Origin: DASQZK01 sp963763215
Lineage (GTDB): Bacteria; Bacteroidota; Bacteroidia; Bacteroidales; GCA-2748055
NCBI GenBank assembly: GCA_963763215.1
Contig: CAVXNX010000029.1
Location: forward strand, 30,402 to 94,401
DNA: 64,000 nucleotides
Direction: 5' to 3'
Within the stretch, counting starts at the first letter, position 1. Each line of letters opens with the position of its first letter. Position numbers and translations under genes: made by a program. The notes under the pieces are model-generated. The model was not told where the DNA came from, did not search any database, and saw only the letters and a program-made list of their open reading frames with translations. This document shows, piece after piece, positions 36,835 through 46,171 of this stretch.

Positions 36835-37629
36835 ATGAAAATGAGACATATTGCCACCATCCTGCTCCTGGGCGTTCCCCTGGTGCTGAATGCCCAGAAT
36901 GAGAGAAAATACGTCCGGCAGGGGGTGAAGGCCTATGATGAAAAAACATATCCGGAATCCGAAATCGCGTTCCGGAAAGCCCTGGATGCCGACAGCACTT
37001 CGCTTCCGGCAGGTTATGATATGGGCAATGCCCTTTATAAACAGAACAAGTACAAGGATGCGGGCGCCGTCTACCAGCGCCTGGCTGCTGAAGATAAAGA
37101 TGCCGACGATACGACCGTCGCCGATATCTACCATAACCTGGGTAATTCCTACCTTAAACAGGGTGATTACGCTAAAAGTATCGAAGCCTACAAACATGCC
37201 CTCCGGCTTCGGCCCGCCGACGATGCGACGCGCTACAACCTTGTCTATGCCCAGGCAAAGCTCCGGGAACAGCAGCAGCAACAAAAAAACCAGAACAACC
37301 AGAATCAAAACAATAAAAACCAGAAGAATCAGAAGAACCAGGAAAAAAAGGATCAGAACCAGCAAAACAAAAACCAGCAGGATCAGCAGAATCAGGAACA
37401 ACAAAAGCAGCAGCAACAGCAACAGCAACAGCAGCAAAACCAGCAGGAACAGCAGAAGCAGGGACAAAAAAAGAACGGGCAGGAAATGCCGGAGGTGAAA
37501 AAACAAATGTCGAAGGAGGAAATCCAGAAAATGCTTCAGGCCATCCAGATGCAGGAACTGCAAACGTTGAAGAAATACGAAAAACAAAAGGCTAAGGCCA
37601 ATCAGGTTAAGACCGACAAAGACTGGTAA
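36835..37629 (+). CDS. batC: TPR protein BatC with glutamine/asparagine-rich linker
   Basis: A 264-residue exported protein: signal peptide (MKMRHIATILLLGVPLVLNAQ), three TPR units (residues about 25-140, e.g. DIYHNLGNSYLKQGDYAKSI), then a highly polar Q/N/K-rich stretch of about 70 residues (37270-37470) and a helical end (SKEEIQKMLQAIQMQELQTL). ATG 36835 is preferred over GTG 36829, which would overlap the batB stop. The low-complexity tract is coded mainly by CAG and CAA with AAC and AAA. It probably acts as a periplasmic adaptor. Confidence 0.93.
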   Translation: MKMRHIATILLLGVPLVLNAQNERKYVRQGVKAYDEKTYPESEIAFRKALDADSTSLPAGYDMGNALYKQNKYKDAGAVYQRLAAEDKDADDTTVADIYHNLGNSYLKQGDYAKSIEAYKHALRLRPADDATRYNLVYAQAKLREQQQQQKNQNNQNQNNKNQKNQKNQEKKDQNQQNKNQQDQQNQEQQKQQQQQQQQQQNQQEQQKQGQKKNGQEMPEVKKQMSKEEIQKMLQAIQMQELQTLKKYEKQKAKANQVKTDKDW

Positions 37630-37633
37630 ACGA

Positions 37634-39472
37634 ATGAAAAACCGGATTTATCATAAAATAGCAACACGCGCAGGCCTCATCGCCCTCCTGTTCAGCCTCT
37701 TTACCCTGGCGGTTGACGGACAAACGGGAGGCATCACCGCCGATGCCCCGGCTGTCGTGACGGAAGATGAAGCCTTCAGTTATACGATCTCGGGCGATGT
37801 CCAGGGCGATGTCAATATCACCCCGGTGAAAGGGGTGCAGATTCTCGGCGGTCCGAGCCAGATGGTTTCTTACCAATCGAGTAACATCAACGGGAAACTG
37901 CAGAATACCATGCAGGTATCCTATACGTACATGCTGAAAATCGCCGCGGCGGGCGATTATGTGATTCCCCCGGCCACACTCAAAGCCAACGGGAAGACCT
38001 ACCAGACCAACGAGGTAAAGATCCGGGTGATCCAGGGGACGGCCAAGGTCCAGTCAACAGGTCCGCAGGGGAAATCCATTCCGTCCCAGGAGGGTAAATC
38101 CGTCATCGTCAGGCAAATTCCTTCCAAATCCAATGTCTACGTCGGCGAACAACTGGTCCTTTCGACCAAGGTCTATGTCAGGGAGCGGCTTCAGATCACC
38201 AACCTGAAAACACCTTCCTATGAAGGGTTCTGGAATGAAGACCTCGAGCCCGACAAGGCTGCCGGCCGGGACGTGGTGAATGGTCTGACATACAGCTCCC
38301 AGGTGATCAACCGCCAGCTCCTGACCGCCCAGAAAAGCGGTGACCTCAAACTGGATCCCGTTCATATGGATGTGATGATCCAGAAAATGGTCCGCCGTAA
38401 ATCCAATCCGTTTGGCGACATCTTCGATGATCCTTTTTTCGACAATGCATTCAATTCCTACCAGACGGTGCCCGACAGTTTTGAATCCAATCCGTTGACC
38501 ATCCATGTCAAGCCGCTTCCCCCGGGAGCCCCTTCCTCCTTCGATGGCGCCGTGGGCGATTTCGACATGTCGGCCTCTCTCACCCGCGACACGTCCCTGA
38601 CCAACGAATCGATCACGCTGAAGGTCACCGTGTCGGGTTCGGGCAATCTGCCGCTCCTCCAGCCCCTGAAAGTGGACTTTCCCCCCGACCTGGATGTTTT
38701 CGATCCCAAGACAGTGACCAAATTCAATAACACCACATCCGGTTCGGTCGGTTCGGTCACCTTTGAGTATCTCATCATCCCGCGAAACAGGGGGAATTTC
38801 CGCATCGCCCCGGTGGAATTCACCTATTTTGATCCTGCATCAGCACGATATGTGACCAAAAAGAGCAAGGAATTCACGATCAAAGTGACCGGGGAAGGCG
38901 CAAGTGAGGAGAGGGCCCAGATGCAACAGGTGCCGCAGGGATTTTTCCGCGATGAGGTGAAAAACCTGGGGAATGATATCCTCTTCATCAAGACCTCCCC
39001 GGGTGATCTGCGAAAAAAGGATCATTCACTGCTCCATTCTGCGTGGATGCTGGTGTTCCCGGCAGGTATCCTGCTGATCATCGTCCTGTTCTTTGTCAGG
39101 CGAAGCAGGATGAAAAAACATGCCGACGTCTATTATCTCAGAAACCGCAGAGCCCGGAAACTGGCCGTACAACGGCTCAAAATGGCCCGCCATCTTCTCA
39201 CTTCCCCCGATGACGGCTTTTATGAGGAGATCCTTAAGGCCTGCTGGGGTTACCTCTCCGATAAATTCGGTGTGGATACATCCGATCTCTCCCGGGAAAA
39301 AATCCAGGAAAAACTCAACGGGATAAATGTGCCCGAAGACCTGACCGGGGACCTCTGGAACCTGATCGATGATTGTGAATTTTCACGGTACGCCCCCGGC
39401 GGCGCCGGCGATAAAAATGCCATCTACAACAGGGCGGAAAATATCCTCTCGGCGATGGAAGAAAATATTTAA
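37634..39472 (+). CDS. batD: BatD oxygen-tolerance protein
   Basis: An intact 612-residue protein with a signal peptide (ending AVDGQTGGI), several tandem beta domains of the BatD family (EDEAFSYTISGDVQGDVNI, SNVYVGEQLVLSTKVYVRE, SLTRDTSLTNESITLKVTVS), one membrane helix at about 462-480 (AWMLVFPAGILLIIVLFFV) and a cytoplasmic helical tail (RKLAVQRLKMARHLL). Start ATG 37634 lies four bases after batC. The bulk of the protein is periplasmic. It is the largest member of the operon and presumably its structural core. Confidence 0.95.
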   Translation: MKNRIYHKIATRAGLIALLFSLFTLAVDGQTGGITADAPAVVTEDEAFSYTISGDVQGDVNITPVKGVQILGGPSQMVSYQSSNINGKLQNTMQVSYTYMLKIAAAGDYVIPPATLKANGKTYQTNEVKIRVIQGTAKVQSTGPQGKSIPSQEGKSVIVRQIPSKSNVYVGEQLVLSTKVYVRERLQITNLKTPSYEGFWNEDLEPDKAAGRDVVNGLTYSSQVINRQLLTAQKSGDLKLDPVHMDVMIQKMVRRKSNPFGDIFDDPFFDNAFNSYQTVPDSFESNPLTIHVKPLPPGAPSSFDGAVGDFDMSASLTRDTSLTNESITLKVTVSGSGNLPLLQPLKVDFPPDLDVFDPKTVTKFNNTTSGSVGSVTFEYLIIPRNRGNFRIAPVEFTYFDPASARYVTKKSKEFTIKVTGEGASEERAQMQQVPQGFFRDEVKNLGNDILFIKTSPGDLRKKDHSLLHSAWMLVFPAGILLIIVLFFVRRSRMKKHADVYYLRNRRARKLAVQRLKMARHLLTSPDDGFYEEILKACWGYLSDKFGVDTSDLSREKIQEKLNGINVPEDLTGDLWNLIDDCEFSRYAPGGAGDKNAIYNRAENILSAMEENI

Positions 39473-39498
39473 TTCAACGCGATTAAGCCAGCAAAGTA

Positions 39499-40251
39499 AT
39501 GAAACGCATTTTCATCATACTGTTTCTGTTTAGCGGGGTGTCGCTCATGGCGCAGAATCCGGAAGCACTGTTCCGCCAGGCCAATGAGGATTACCAGCAC
39601 GGAAAATTTGAACAGGCCATCAATACCTACCTGAAGATCGACAGCCTGGGTTATCATTCCGCAGAATTGTATTACAATACCGGGAACGCCTATTTTCGTT
39701 CCAATAAGCTGGGTATGGCCCGGTTGTACTATGAACGGGCCGCCCTGCTGAAGCCTAATGACGACGACATCAGGACCAATCTGAACTATACCGAATCGCT
39801 GCTCACCGACCGTTTTGATGAGGTCCCCCAATTATTCTTCATTCGCTGGTATCAAAAAATGATCTCTGAATTGCATCCCGGGACCTGGGTTCTGTTATCC
39901 CTGGTTTTATTTCTGTTTTCATTCGCCGGATTCATGGTCTATATTTTTATCCGGAAAACCAGGTTGCGCCGTGCAGGATTTTATACCGGCATTTTCGTAT
40001 TCGTATTCAGCATGTTGTGCCTTTGGTTCGGCTATCAGCGCGACCGCCAGATCAGCAGGCCCGGCACCGCGATCATCATGAGCGATTCCCAGACGGTCAA
40101 GTCGGCGCCCCGGGAAAGCGGTAAAGATCTCTTCGTATTGCACGAAGGCACGAAGGTGCATATCGAAAATACCCTTGAAGGCTGGGATGAAATCCGGATC
40201 AGCGACGGAAGAAAGGGATGGATCCCTACCTCGAGCATGGAAAAAGTCTGA
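39499..40251 (+). CDS. batE: BatE protein: TPR plus SH3-like domain
   Basis: A 250-residue protein: signal peptide (MKRIFIILFLFSGVSLMAQ), two to three TPR units (ALFRQANEDYQHGKFEQAIN, LYYNTGNAYFRSNKLGMARL), two membrane helices (WVLLSLVLFLFSFAGFMVYI and GFYTGIFVFVFSMLCLWFGY) and a C-terminal bacterial SH3-like domain (LFVLHEGTKVHIENTLEGWD, GRKGWIPTSSMEKV). It follows batD by 26 bases and closes the operon. The SH3 domain may contact peptidoglycan. Confidence 0.93.
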   Translation: MKRIFIILFLFSGVSLMAQNPEALFRQANEDYQHGKFEQAINTYLKIDSLGYHSAELYYNTGNAYFRSNKLGMARLYYERAALLKPNDDDIRTNLNYTESLLTDRFDEVPQLFFIRWYQKMISELHPGTWVLLSLVLFLFSFAGFMVYIFIRKTRLRRAGFYTGIFVFVFSMLCLWFGYQRDRQISRPGTAIIMSDSQTVKSAPRESGKDLFVLHEGTKVHIENTLEGWDEIRISDGRKGWIPTSSMEKV

Positions 40252-40275
40252 TCACATGCAGGTCCTGCCCGGATG

Positions 40276-42326
40276 CTACCTCTGACCTCCCGGGGAAACC
40301 GGAAGGATGATGGTGAACGTGCTGCCCTTTCCCTTCTCACTCCTGGTGCTGATCGTGCCACCGTGCATGGCAACAAATTCCTTGCATAAGCAGTAAACCG
40401 AGCCCGCTTCCCTTTTCATTGTGGGTCCCGTTGGTGGAATACATCCGGTCGATCTGGAAAAGTCCGGATACATTCTGCGGCGTCATGCCCACCCCGGTGT
40501 CGGTGACCATGATCGTGACACCTTCGTCTCCCGGCTCTGCATCGACAGTTACCCGGCCTCCCGGCGGCGTGAACTTGACCGCATTGCTGACGAGATTACG
40601 CATGATCGAAGCAATCAGGTACCGGTCGGCCTCAATAACGAGATCTTCATGGATATGCGCATTCAATGTGATGTTCTTGCTGACGGCCATCGATTTCAGT
40701 TGGTCAAAACTTTCAAGAGTCAGATTTTTCAGAATGATTTTCTCGGGGTTGAATTCGATTCTGCCGGTCTGGGCTTTCGACCACTCCAGGAGGTTGTTGA
40801 GCAGCGAATAACCGGAGATGGCTGAATCATGGACCACCTTACTGAGTTTTATGATGGCCTCCGTATTTAAACTCTCGGCATGATGAACCAGGATGTCAGA
40901 GGCCCCGATCAAACCGTTGAACGGATTTCTCAGGTCGTGGGCAATGATCCTGAAAAACCGGTCCTTCGTCGCGTTGAGTTCTTTGAGATCGTTGGCATAC
41001 TTTTGCAGCCGTTCATTCATGATCTTTTTGTCATGAATATCGAAGGTAAGCATGCTGATGTGTTTTCGTCCTTTTTGATCGCTGAAGGAATTCAGGTAAT
41101 AACTGTACCAGTCGCCATGCTCCCGATGCTTCTTTAAACCGGCATTCACCCCGTACTTTTTCTGTGGTCGCGTGTTGCGCACGTGACAAACAGCCATGAA
41201 ATCTTCGCTCATGCCGGGGTCACAAATTTCAGCGATCGAATGGTTTAACAGGGCGGATTTCGAATACCCCAGGTTCCCGCTGTATTCCGGGCTGACATAA
41301 TGAAAATTTCCACTCGGGGCTCTAGTTCGCAGAGCAGTGCATGGCTTTCTTCCACAAGCAGCCGGTACCTTTCTTCACTTTCCCGGAGTGTTTCCCGGGT
41401 CTTCACCATCAGGGTAATATCTTCAAAAATGACCGCCACGGTCTTTCTCTTATGAACAAAAGCCTTAACCCGGTAAAACCTTTCATTATCAGGAACGTAC
41501 ATTTCAGTATCAAAACTCGATTGCCTGGCCGATCGAAGCATTGATTGAACCAAGCTTGGTCGCGGCTGAAAACTGGGAGGAGTTCGGTCAGTGTTTTGCC
41601 GAGGATTTCGGCGGCATCGATACCGGCGAATTTTTCAAAGGCCGGGTTGACACTCACAAACCGGTAATTGACGGGTTGGTGGCCTCATCATGAAGGATGT
41701 CAAGCAGGGCAAGACCATCGATCATTTTGTTGAACAGAAGGCGGTATTTTTTTTCACTCTCCTGGAGCGTTTTCTCTGTCCTGATCTGGTCGGTGATATC
41801 CGGTAACTGTTCCAACATATCCCCGGATTGTCCCGTCGTGGTTTTCAGAGGAGAAACCACATCATGAACCCATTTCATGTTGTTTTGCCGACCGCCGAAC
41901 CGGTATTCAATTTCATTTTTTTCGCGTCGTGATCCAGGTTTATCCAAAAATTCTCAACTTTCTTCCGGTCAGGGGGATATACGGCTTTCAACCAGTTCAT
42001 ACCTTTCGCCTTGCTCCAGGGAATCCGGATAAGCCCGACCAGTGGTATTGACGAATTCATACCGCCCATGTGGGATCGCCAGATAATTTCCGGTGGCGGT
42101 GAGTTCGGAAAGAATCCTGAACCGCTCAGCTTCACGTGATAAATCCTGTTCTCTCAGATTCCTGACCCTGCTCCAAAAAATTATCCTGGCGATCGGTTTT
42201 TCCGAAATTTATGTCGGGATTATCCTTTCCTCCTCCCATTTTTGGGGGTGGATTTCCATATTTCTTCATGACAATGAGAAATAAAGAGAACATGATACAA
42301 GTTGTCTTCTGAGTACCCTTCTTCAT
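40276..42326 (-). CDS. Multi-PAS sensor histidine kinase (many frameshifts, possibly a pseudogene)
   Basis: The C-terminal half (40337-41212) is a clear kinase: H-box FFRIIAHDLRNPFNGLIGAS, N-box MRNLVSNAVKFTPPGG, G1 VTDTGVGMTPQNV, G2 EKGSGLGLLL, ending GSTFTIILPVSPGGQR in another frame. Upstream are at least three PAS repeats (YRLLFNKMIDGLALLDILHD, VNPAFEKFAGIDAAEILGKT, RYRLLVEESHALLCE). The part from 41212 to 42326 is cut by about six shifts. Unlike the rest of the window some of these need an added base (e.g. a poly-A run near 41920, and CCGTCAATT near 41674). Real decay cannot be ruled out. The true N-terminus is uncertain. Confidence 0.75.
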
Positions 42327-42650
42327 GCTTGGGGATATGGACGTCGTTAACCGAAGAAGGTTGGCCGGAGTGTCCGTGAAAAAAAACAGATGGTTAGAAA
42401 AATCTGTTTTTTTATTAAATGACAGATAGATAAATATATAACATATTTAGCGGAATTTTACAAATTGGTTAACATAATTTTAATTTTTTGGAATGCTGAA
42501 CCTGTTTTGGTATATAATTTTAAGAACAAGCCATTTTACATTGCAGATTCATTCTAAAAACTAATTCAGAGTATAAAATATAAAATATTCAGACCTAATT
42601 TCATTTAAGAAAAATATTATTTTTACCTTTCAAATAAATCACTGCTTCCT
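42327..42650. other. AT-rich intergenic region upstream of the SAM riboswitch
   Basis: This stretch is much more AT-rich than the surroundings and has no open frame of note. It probably carries the promoter of the riboswitch leader, for example TATTATTTTTACCTTTC near 42616-42632, but no element fits the consensus well. A short A/T hairpin-like sequence near 42380-42420 (AAAAACAGATGG...AAATCTGTTTTTTTA) could end transcription in the plus direction. Confidence 0.4.
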
Positions 42651-42664
42651 TACAGGTCGTTGAT

Positions 42665-42760
42665 TTATATAGAAGAGGGGAGAGAACAGGCTCTGTGAAC
42701 CTCTAGCAACCAGCCCGCTTTGGGAAAAGGTGCTAATACCTGTCCCGGTGTATTCCGGGG
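42665..42760 (+). promoter_or_regulatory. SAM riboswitch (SAM-I type)
   Basis: The conserved order of SAM-I aptamers is visible: AAGAGGGGAGAGAACAGG (P1/P2 side), CTCTGTGAACCTCTAGCAACC (read as CTGTGAACC and GCAACC, the J and P2/P3 core), CAGCCCGCTTTGGG, then AAGGTGCTAATACCTG, the strongly conserved P3-P4 block. It lies about 170 bases before the DUF39 start, on the same strand. It should shut down the operon when S-adenosylmethionine is high, tying these genes to methionine supply. Subclass assignment is by eye. Confidence 0.85.
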
Positions 42761-42933
42761 GTTATAAATTGATTGCAAAAATACTGAAAAGATTACGGAC
42801 CGTCACCTGCTTACCGCAGGAGGAGGTATGTCCTGTTATCCGATAATGTTCGGATTTCGGTGACATTCTCAGCCATTTTGCATTCATCCGGTAAATCTGC
42901 CGGTATGTCTTATTTTGAATAAACTGCAATACC

Positions 42934-44083
42934 ATGAGCGTAAAAAAGTCATTTGAAGAAATCAATGAGAAAATCAGGAACGGTGAAGCCGTCGTCCTGA
43001 CAGCCGAAGAGGTATCGGCCATGTCAAAGACCCATACCCCGGAGGAAATTGCCAAAAAGGTGGATGTGGTCACAACGGCCACCTTCGGCCCCATGTGTTC
43101 GTCAGGGATGTTCATGAATTTCGGGCATTCCAACCCCCCGATCCGGATGGAGCGGGTCACGTTGAACAATGTCCCGGTGCATTCGGGGATCGCTGCCGTG
43201 GATGTTTACATCGGGGCCACCGAGGTAAATCCGTTCAATGAAAAATACGGAGGGGCTCATGTGATCGAATCCCTCATTGCGGGTGAAGACGTCAGGCTGA
43301 AGGCTTCCGCCAAAGGCACGGATTGTTACCCCGAAACCGAGATAGAGACCACCATCAATAAGGCGGGGGTGAATGAAATGATCATGTTCAATCCCCGGAA
43401 TGCGTATCAGAATTATCCCTGTGCGGTGAATTCGTCGGGACGGATGATTTACACCTACATGGGATCCCTGCTGCCCAATATCGGCAATGCCACGTTTTCG
43501 ACCTCGGGGGAGCTGAGTCCGCTGCTCAATGATCCCGACCTCCGGACGATCGGCATCGGAACCCGGCTGTTTCTTTGCGGCGCACAGGGCTATGTGGCCT
43601 GGTTCGGAACGCAGTTCAAGACGACCGGTCCGAAAAACGAGTTCGGCATCCCGGAAACAAATTCCGCAACACTTGTCGGTCATTGGCAATGCCAGGGAAA
43701 TGAGCACCGATTACCTGAAAGCGGCTTACTTCGAGAAATACGGTGTCAGCATTTTCATCGGCATCGGCATCCCCATCCCGGTGCTCGATGAAGACATGGC
43801 CCGCCGGGTTTCGGTGCGAAACGACCAGATCACCACCACGGTTTGTGACTACAGCAAGCCTGATCATCCGGCCATCGGGAAGGTGCGCTACAGCGAGCTG
43901 TTCTCCGGATCGATAACCCTCGGGGGGAAGAAAGTCAGGACCGCCTCCATGTCGAGCGTGGTCAAGGCCAGGCAGATCGCCCTGGAACTGAAAAAATGGA
44001 TCGTGGAGAAGAATTTCGAGCTGACCAGGCCGCTGGAACCCTTCCCCACAGGCACATCATTAAAATCACTGGAAAGGAGATAG
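42934..44083 (+). CDS. DUF39 homocysteine biosynthesis protein (aspartate-semialdehyde sulfurtransferase), frameshifted
   Basis: About 383 residues of the HcyBio/DUF39 family, shown in methanogens to convert aspartate semialdehyde and sulfide to homocysteine without O-acylhomoserine. The two cysteines I associate with the family are present: Cys55 in FGPMCSSGMFMN and Cys131 in KGTDCYPETEIET. Other blocks are MERVTLNNVPVHSG, GGAHVIESLIAGEDV and IPIPVLDEDMARRVSV. The frame breaks near 43679; removing one G (GTCGGTCATTGG) gives TLVVIGNAREMSTDYL. It is the first gene after the SAM riboswitch and is followed two bases later by its ferredoxin-like partner. Confidence 0.93.
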
Positions 44084-44085
44084 CC

Positions 44086-44493
44086 ATGAAAAAAAGATTA
44101 ATCCTGTCGTTTCCGGCCAATATGGTCGATGTCCCGCTCACTTACCGGCTGATCAAGGATCATGACGTCATTGTGAATATCCTCAATGCCGACATCACCC
44201 CGGGGCGTGAAGGCAAACTCCTCGTTGAGCTCCGGGCCCCGAAAGAAAATCTCGACAGCGCGGTGCATTATATCGAAAGCCTCAACATCAGAATCAGCCC
44301 GGTGAAAAAGAGCATCCTGCTGAAGGAGGAAGAATGTATTCACTGCGGAAGTTGTTCCGCCGTATGTTTTGCCGATGCACTGACCATGGACAGCGTGACG
44401 CGGCAACTGCTTTTCCGTCCCGAAAAATGCATCGCCTGCGAACTTTGCCTGAAAGCCTGCCCGCTGCAGCTCTTTGAACTCAACTTTAACTGA
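44086..44493 (+). CDS. NIL-domain ferredoxin, partner of the homocysteine biosynthesis protein
   Basis: A 135-residue cytoplasmic protein: an N-terminal NIL domain (residues 1-75, MKKRLILSFPANMVDVPLTY, LLVELRAPKENLDSAVHYI) fused to two 4Fe-4S clusters (CIHCGSCSAVC and CIACELCLKAC). This is the architecture of the second component of the DUF39 system, presumed to handle sulfur or electrons for persulfide chemistry on DUF39. ATG 44086 lies two bases after the DUF39 stop. Intact frame. Confidence 0.93.
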   Translation: MKKRLILSFPANMVDVPLTYRLIKDHDVIVNILNADITPGREGKLLVELRAPKENLDSAVHYIESLNIRISPVKKSILLKEEECIHCGSCSAVCFADALTMDSVTRQLLFRPEKCIACELCLKACPLQLFELNFN

Positions 44494-44494
44494 G

Positions 44495-45250
44495 ATGTAC
44501 GAGCCCCGGCTGTACCGCAACAGGATGAACCAGGGACGGTTCAGGGGGTTCCGGATCGTGGCCGGGGAAACCGATCTGTGGACCGGCGTGGACCATAAAG
44601 CCTACACGACCGGCATGGAACCTGCGGTGAGGGAATTTGTGGCCGGGCTCCGGAAAACACTGGTGGACTATATTCGTGCTTTCCCTGCCTTCCTGAAGTC
44701 ATTTGTGCCGATACCTGTTTTACTGCAAGATCCTCCCGTGATCGCAGCGATGAAGAACGCCGGCAAAATCGCCGGCACCGGTCCCATGGCGGCGGTGGCA
44801 GGAATGATCGCCCAGGAAACCGGCTTGTTCCTGGAACGGACCTTCACGCCCGGCGAATATGTCGTTGAGAACGGGGGAGATATTTACCTGAAGGTTCTCG
44901 ATACACTGACCCTGAGCATTGAGGCCGGCGAAAATCACCGGTTCGACGGGCTTGGTTTGCAACTTACCCCTTCGGTTACACCGGCAGGGATCTGCACCTC
45001 CTCTGGAATGTTCGGTCACTCGGTGTCTCTGGGAAAGGCCGACAGTGTAACGGTGGTCTGTCCGTCGGCCTGTGAGGCGGACGCGCTGGCCACCGGGATC
45101 GCTAACCGGATCCGGTCCGCGGCCGACATTGACGGCGTCGTGCAAAACCAGTTTACCGGAAGCATGCTTTCGCTCGTATGCATCAAGGATGAAAAGATTG
45201 GCATCCGGGGCCGTTTGCAGATCACCGGGATCCCCGGAAAGGACAAATGA
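44495..45250 (+). CDS. UPF0280 (ApbE-like) protein of the homocysteine operon
   Basis: An intact 251-residue protein of the UPF0280 family, distantly ApbE-like. Blocks seen are MAAVAGMIAQETGLFLE, YVVENGGDIYLKV, SSGMFGHSVSLGKADSVTVV and CEADALATGIANRI. Its start at 44495 is one base after the ferredoxin stop. In methanogens a UPF0280 protein has been linked genetically to homocysteine formation together with DUF39 and the NIL-ferredoxin. The same trio under a SAM riboswitch here supports that link. The biochemical role is not established. Confidence 0.9.
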   Translation: MYEPRLYRNRMNQGRFRGFRIVAGETDLWTGVDHKAYTTGMEPAVREFVAGLRKTLVDYIRAFPAFLKSFVPIPVLLQDPPVIAAMKNAGKIAGTGPMAAVAGMIAQETGLFLERTFTPGEYVVENGGDIYLKVLDTLTLSIEAGENHRFDGLGLQLTPSVTPAGICTSSGMFGHSVSLGKADSVTVVCPSACEADALATGIANRIRSAADIDGVVQNQFTGSMLSLVCIKDEKIGIRGRLQITGIPGKDK

Positions 45251-45284
45251 CCCGGCTTATCGCTGCCCTGAGGTATGGGGCGGC

Positions 45285-45650
45285 TTAATGGTGTTTGTAC
45301 TTTTTCGCGACGTATTTCGGGAACTCATGAAGCCTTTGCATCTGTTCGGCGGTGAGGAAGGGTTCGAGGTGGGAATGAAATTCGTCCATCAGGACGTGGA
45401 AATCTTTATTGGCATTTTTCCGCAATGAATCCGATTTGACCGCATATTCCTCCACAATGGGCATGATCTGCTCTTTTTGTTTTTCGGTGGGTTCAATGAC
45501 GCTGAACGTGCGGGCCTTGAAGGCCTCCACCGACGACATACTGTGAATGTCGCGGGTTCTCATTTTTGTGATCTGGCTTGATGTGAGAAACCCGATGGCA
45601 AAACCGGTAAGGAGGGAGATAAGGACTGTTAAAATGGCTCTGGTTTTCAT
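45285..45650 (-). CDS. Periplasmic Spy/CpxP-like small protein of the ECF sigma operon
   Basis: A 121-residue protein with one N-terminal hydrophobic segment (MKTRAILTVLISLLTGFAIGFL) and a long helical exported part (IEPTEKQKEQIMPIVEEYAV, FLTAEQMQRLHEFPKYVAKK). The two LTAEQ/PTEKQ-type helices resemble the heavy-metal-sensor/Spy/CpxP fold, which in other bacteria tunes envelope-stress sigma factors. It lies 106 bases after the membrane-protein gene on the same strand. The family call is by pattern only. Confidence 0.7.
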   Translation of the reverse strand: MKTRAILTVLISLLTGFAIGFLTSSQITKMRTRDIHSMSSVEAFKARTFSVIEPTEKQKEQIMPIVEEYAVKSDSLRKNANKDFHVLMDEFHSHLEPFLTAEQMQRLHEFPKYVAKKYKHH

Positions 45651-45756
45651 AAAGCGGTTATTTATCTGAAGAAGGTTTCAGGATTGGCCGGTGAGTGAGC
45701 GTCCCGGGGCAATTGGGATACCGGCGACCGGAAGATATCGTCATGTTCATTATTCG

Positions 45757-46155
45757 TTACTGAAAAATGAGATAACTGATGAAATTCGAATCGTCGATTT
45801 TTTCGGTTCCCAGCAGTGTGGTCTGATCCAACTGCCCGTGTATGACAAGGATGGTCACCATGAGCAGCACCAGAACAACCAGTGACGAATAGGCAATTTT
45901 GGGCAGCAGAGACGACAGGCTGTAATAGAATTCCCGCATGGGGTCCTTTTCCATGAGGGTAAGCAGCCTGGAGGTCACCCGGTCGGAAAACCCGTTCCTG
46001 AAACGGAACTGCACGGTGCCCAGGCCGGCCTCAAGTTTTTTCCACTCCATGAAGTCCTGTTCAAAAGCAGGATTTGTTTTTTGTTCGTACCGGCTCTCAC
46101 GGCTATGGAACCGGAGGGCCTTTCTGAACATAAATCTCTGTCTTTTTTTTCTCAT
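45757..46155 (-). CDS. Single-pass membrane protein, probable anti-sigma factor
   Basis: About 132 residues: a cytoplasmic N-terminal part of about 85 residues rich in Arg/Lys and Glu (ALRFHSRESRYEQKTNPAFE, FMEWKKLEAGLGTVQFRFRN), one membrane helix (YSSLVVLVLLMVTILVIHG) and a short outer tail. It starts 16 bases after the ECF sigma gene. Position, size and topology fit an anti-sigma factor, although no ZAS zinc motif is present. ATG 46155 (MRKKRQRF) is preferred. Confidence 0.72.
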   Translation of the reverse strand: MRKKRQRFMFRKALRFHSRESRYEQKTNPAFEQDFMEWKKLEAGLGTVQFRFRNGFSDRVTSRLLTLMEKDPMREFYYSLSSLLPKIAYSSLVVLVLLMVTILVIHGQLDQTTLLGTEKIDDSNFISYLIFQ

Positions 46156-46171
46156 GACTGGCAAATATGGT

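Noticed and set aside
37380..37470. Possible short tandem or CRISPR-like repeat
   Set aside because: The CAG/CAA words have no spacers and simply encode the Gln-rich part of BatC.
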